From Actinomycetota bacterium (GTDB lineage Bacteria; Actinomycetota; Acidimicrobiia; IMCC26256; JACDBD01): a stretch of 6,037 nucleotides of DNA. Where the stretch lies: NCBI GenBank assembly GCA_013695115.1, contig JACDBD010000299.1, positions 1 through 6,037 of the forward strand, written 5' to 3'. Numbering within the stretch: the first letter of the stretch is position 1; every line of letters starts with the position of its first letter. This document shows positions 5,827 to 6,037 of the stretch, in pieces. A program made the position numbers and the translations under genes. The notes beneath the pieces are model-generated. The model did not search any database. It was not told the DNA's origin and worked only from the letters and a program-made list of their open reading frames with translations.

Positions 5827-6037
5827 ATGCCCCACGACCGCAAGTTCCGGTTCGGAGTGCAGCTCGCCGGTGCCGACTCGGGTGCGGCATGGCGCGAGAA
5901 GGCCCGCAAGATCGAGGCGCTCGGTTACTCGACGCTCTACATGCCCGACCACTTCATCGACACCGAGCTCGCGCCGATGGTCGGCATCTCGATGGCCGCC
6001 GAGGCGACCGAGACGCTGCGGGTCGGCACGCTCGTCC
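5827..6037 (+). CDS. Second LLM-class oxidoreductase, 3' end outside window
   Basis: The first 70 codons of a paralogue of the preceding gene are present. The start MPHDRKFRFGVQLAGADS closely matches MAHDRKFRFGVMASHAAS of the neighbour. The following REKARKIEALGYSTLYMPDH and AAEATETLRVGTLV align without gaps to REKARKAEDLGYSTWFVPDH and VAEATSTLRIGPLV. It is therefore a tandem duplicate of an LLM (probably F420-dependent) oxidoreductase, with differences such as VQLAG for VMASH that could alter substrate or cofactor contacts. Start ATG 5827 has a good Shine-Dalgarno. The gene runs off the end of the window, so the signature GAGW region and completeness cannot be judged. Confidence 0.9.
   Translation, partial: MPHDRKFRFGVQLAGADSGAAWREKARKIEALGYSTLYMPDHFIDTELAPMVGISMAAEATETLRVGTLV

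Overview
The window is GC-rich (roughly two thirds G+C by eye). It carries a gene set typical of free-living Actinomycetota: paired acyl-CoA synthetases, tandem luciferase-like (probably F420-dependent) oxidoreductases, a GYD-domain protein, GTG starts and several genes without a Shine-Dalgarno. An acidimicrobial or related actinobacterial origin fits, but that is inference. I see no phage, IS, CRISPR, tRNA or rRNA sequence.

Layout. (1) Positions 1-2808 hold two class I acyl-CoA synthetases transcribed divergently. The leftward one is cut by the window edge, and only 6 bp separate the two start codons. A small GYD-domain gene follows the rightward synthetase in an apparent two-gene operon. 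(2) Positions 2738-4400 hold a leftward pair. The first gene is a putative secreted zinc metalloprotease with HExxHxxGxxD and a Met-turn candidate. It is followed 2 bp later by a shortened paralogue that keeps a signal peptide and the N-terminal domain but lacks the zinc site. The protease's own signal peptide is readable only in a different frame from the mature protein, with the frame change at a 9-bp tandem repeat. (3) Positions 4428-6037 hold a rightward cluster: dUTPase (dut), an LLM-family oxidoreductase, and a tandem paralogue of it cut by the window end.

How the genes fit together. The synthetases probably activate carboxylic or fatty acids as CoA thioesters. The LLM proteins are probably flavin/F420 redox enzymes with unknown substrates. 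dut cleans the nucleotide pool and seems to be only a positional partner. The least familiar part is the metalloprotease and its truncated tandem copy. It looks like a local duplication followed by loss of the catalytic half, and a frameshift (real or a sequence error) affects the full-length copy.
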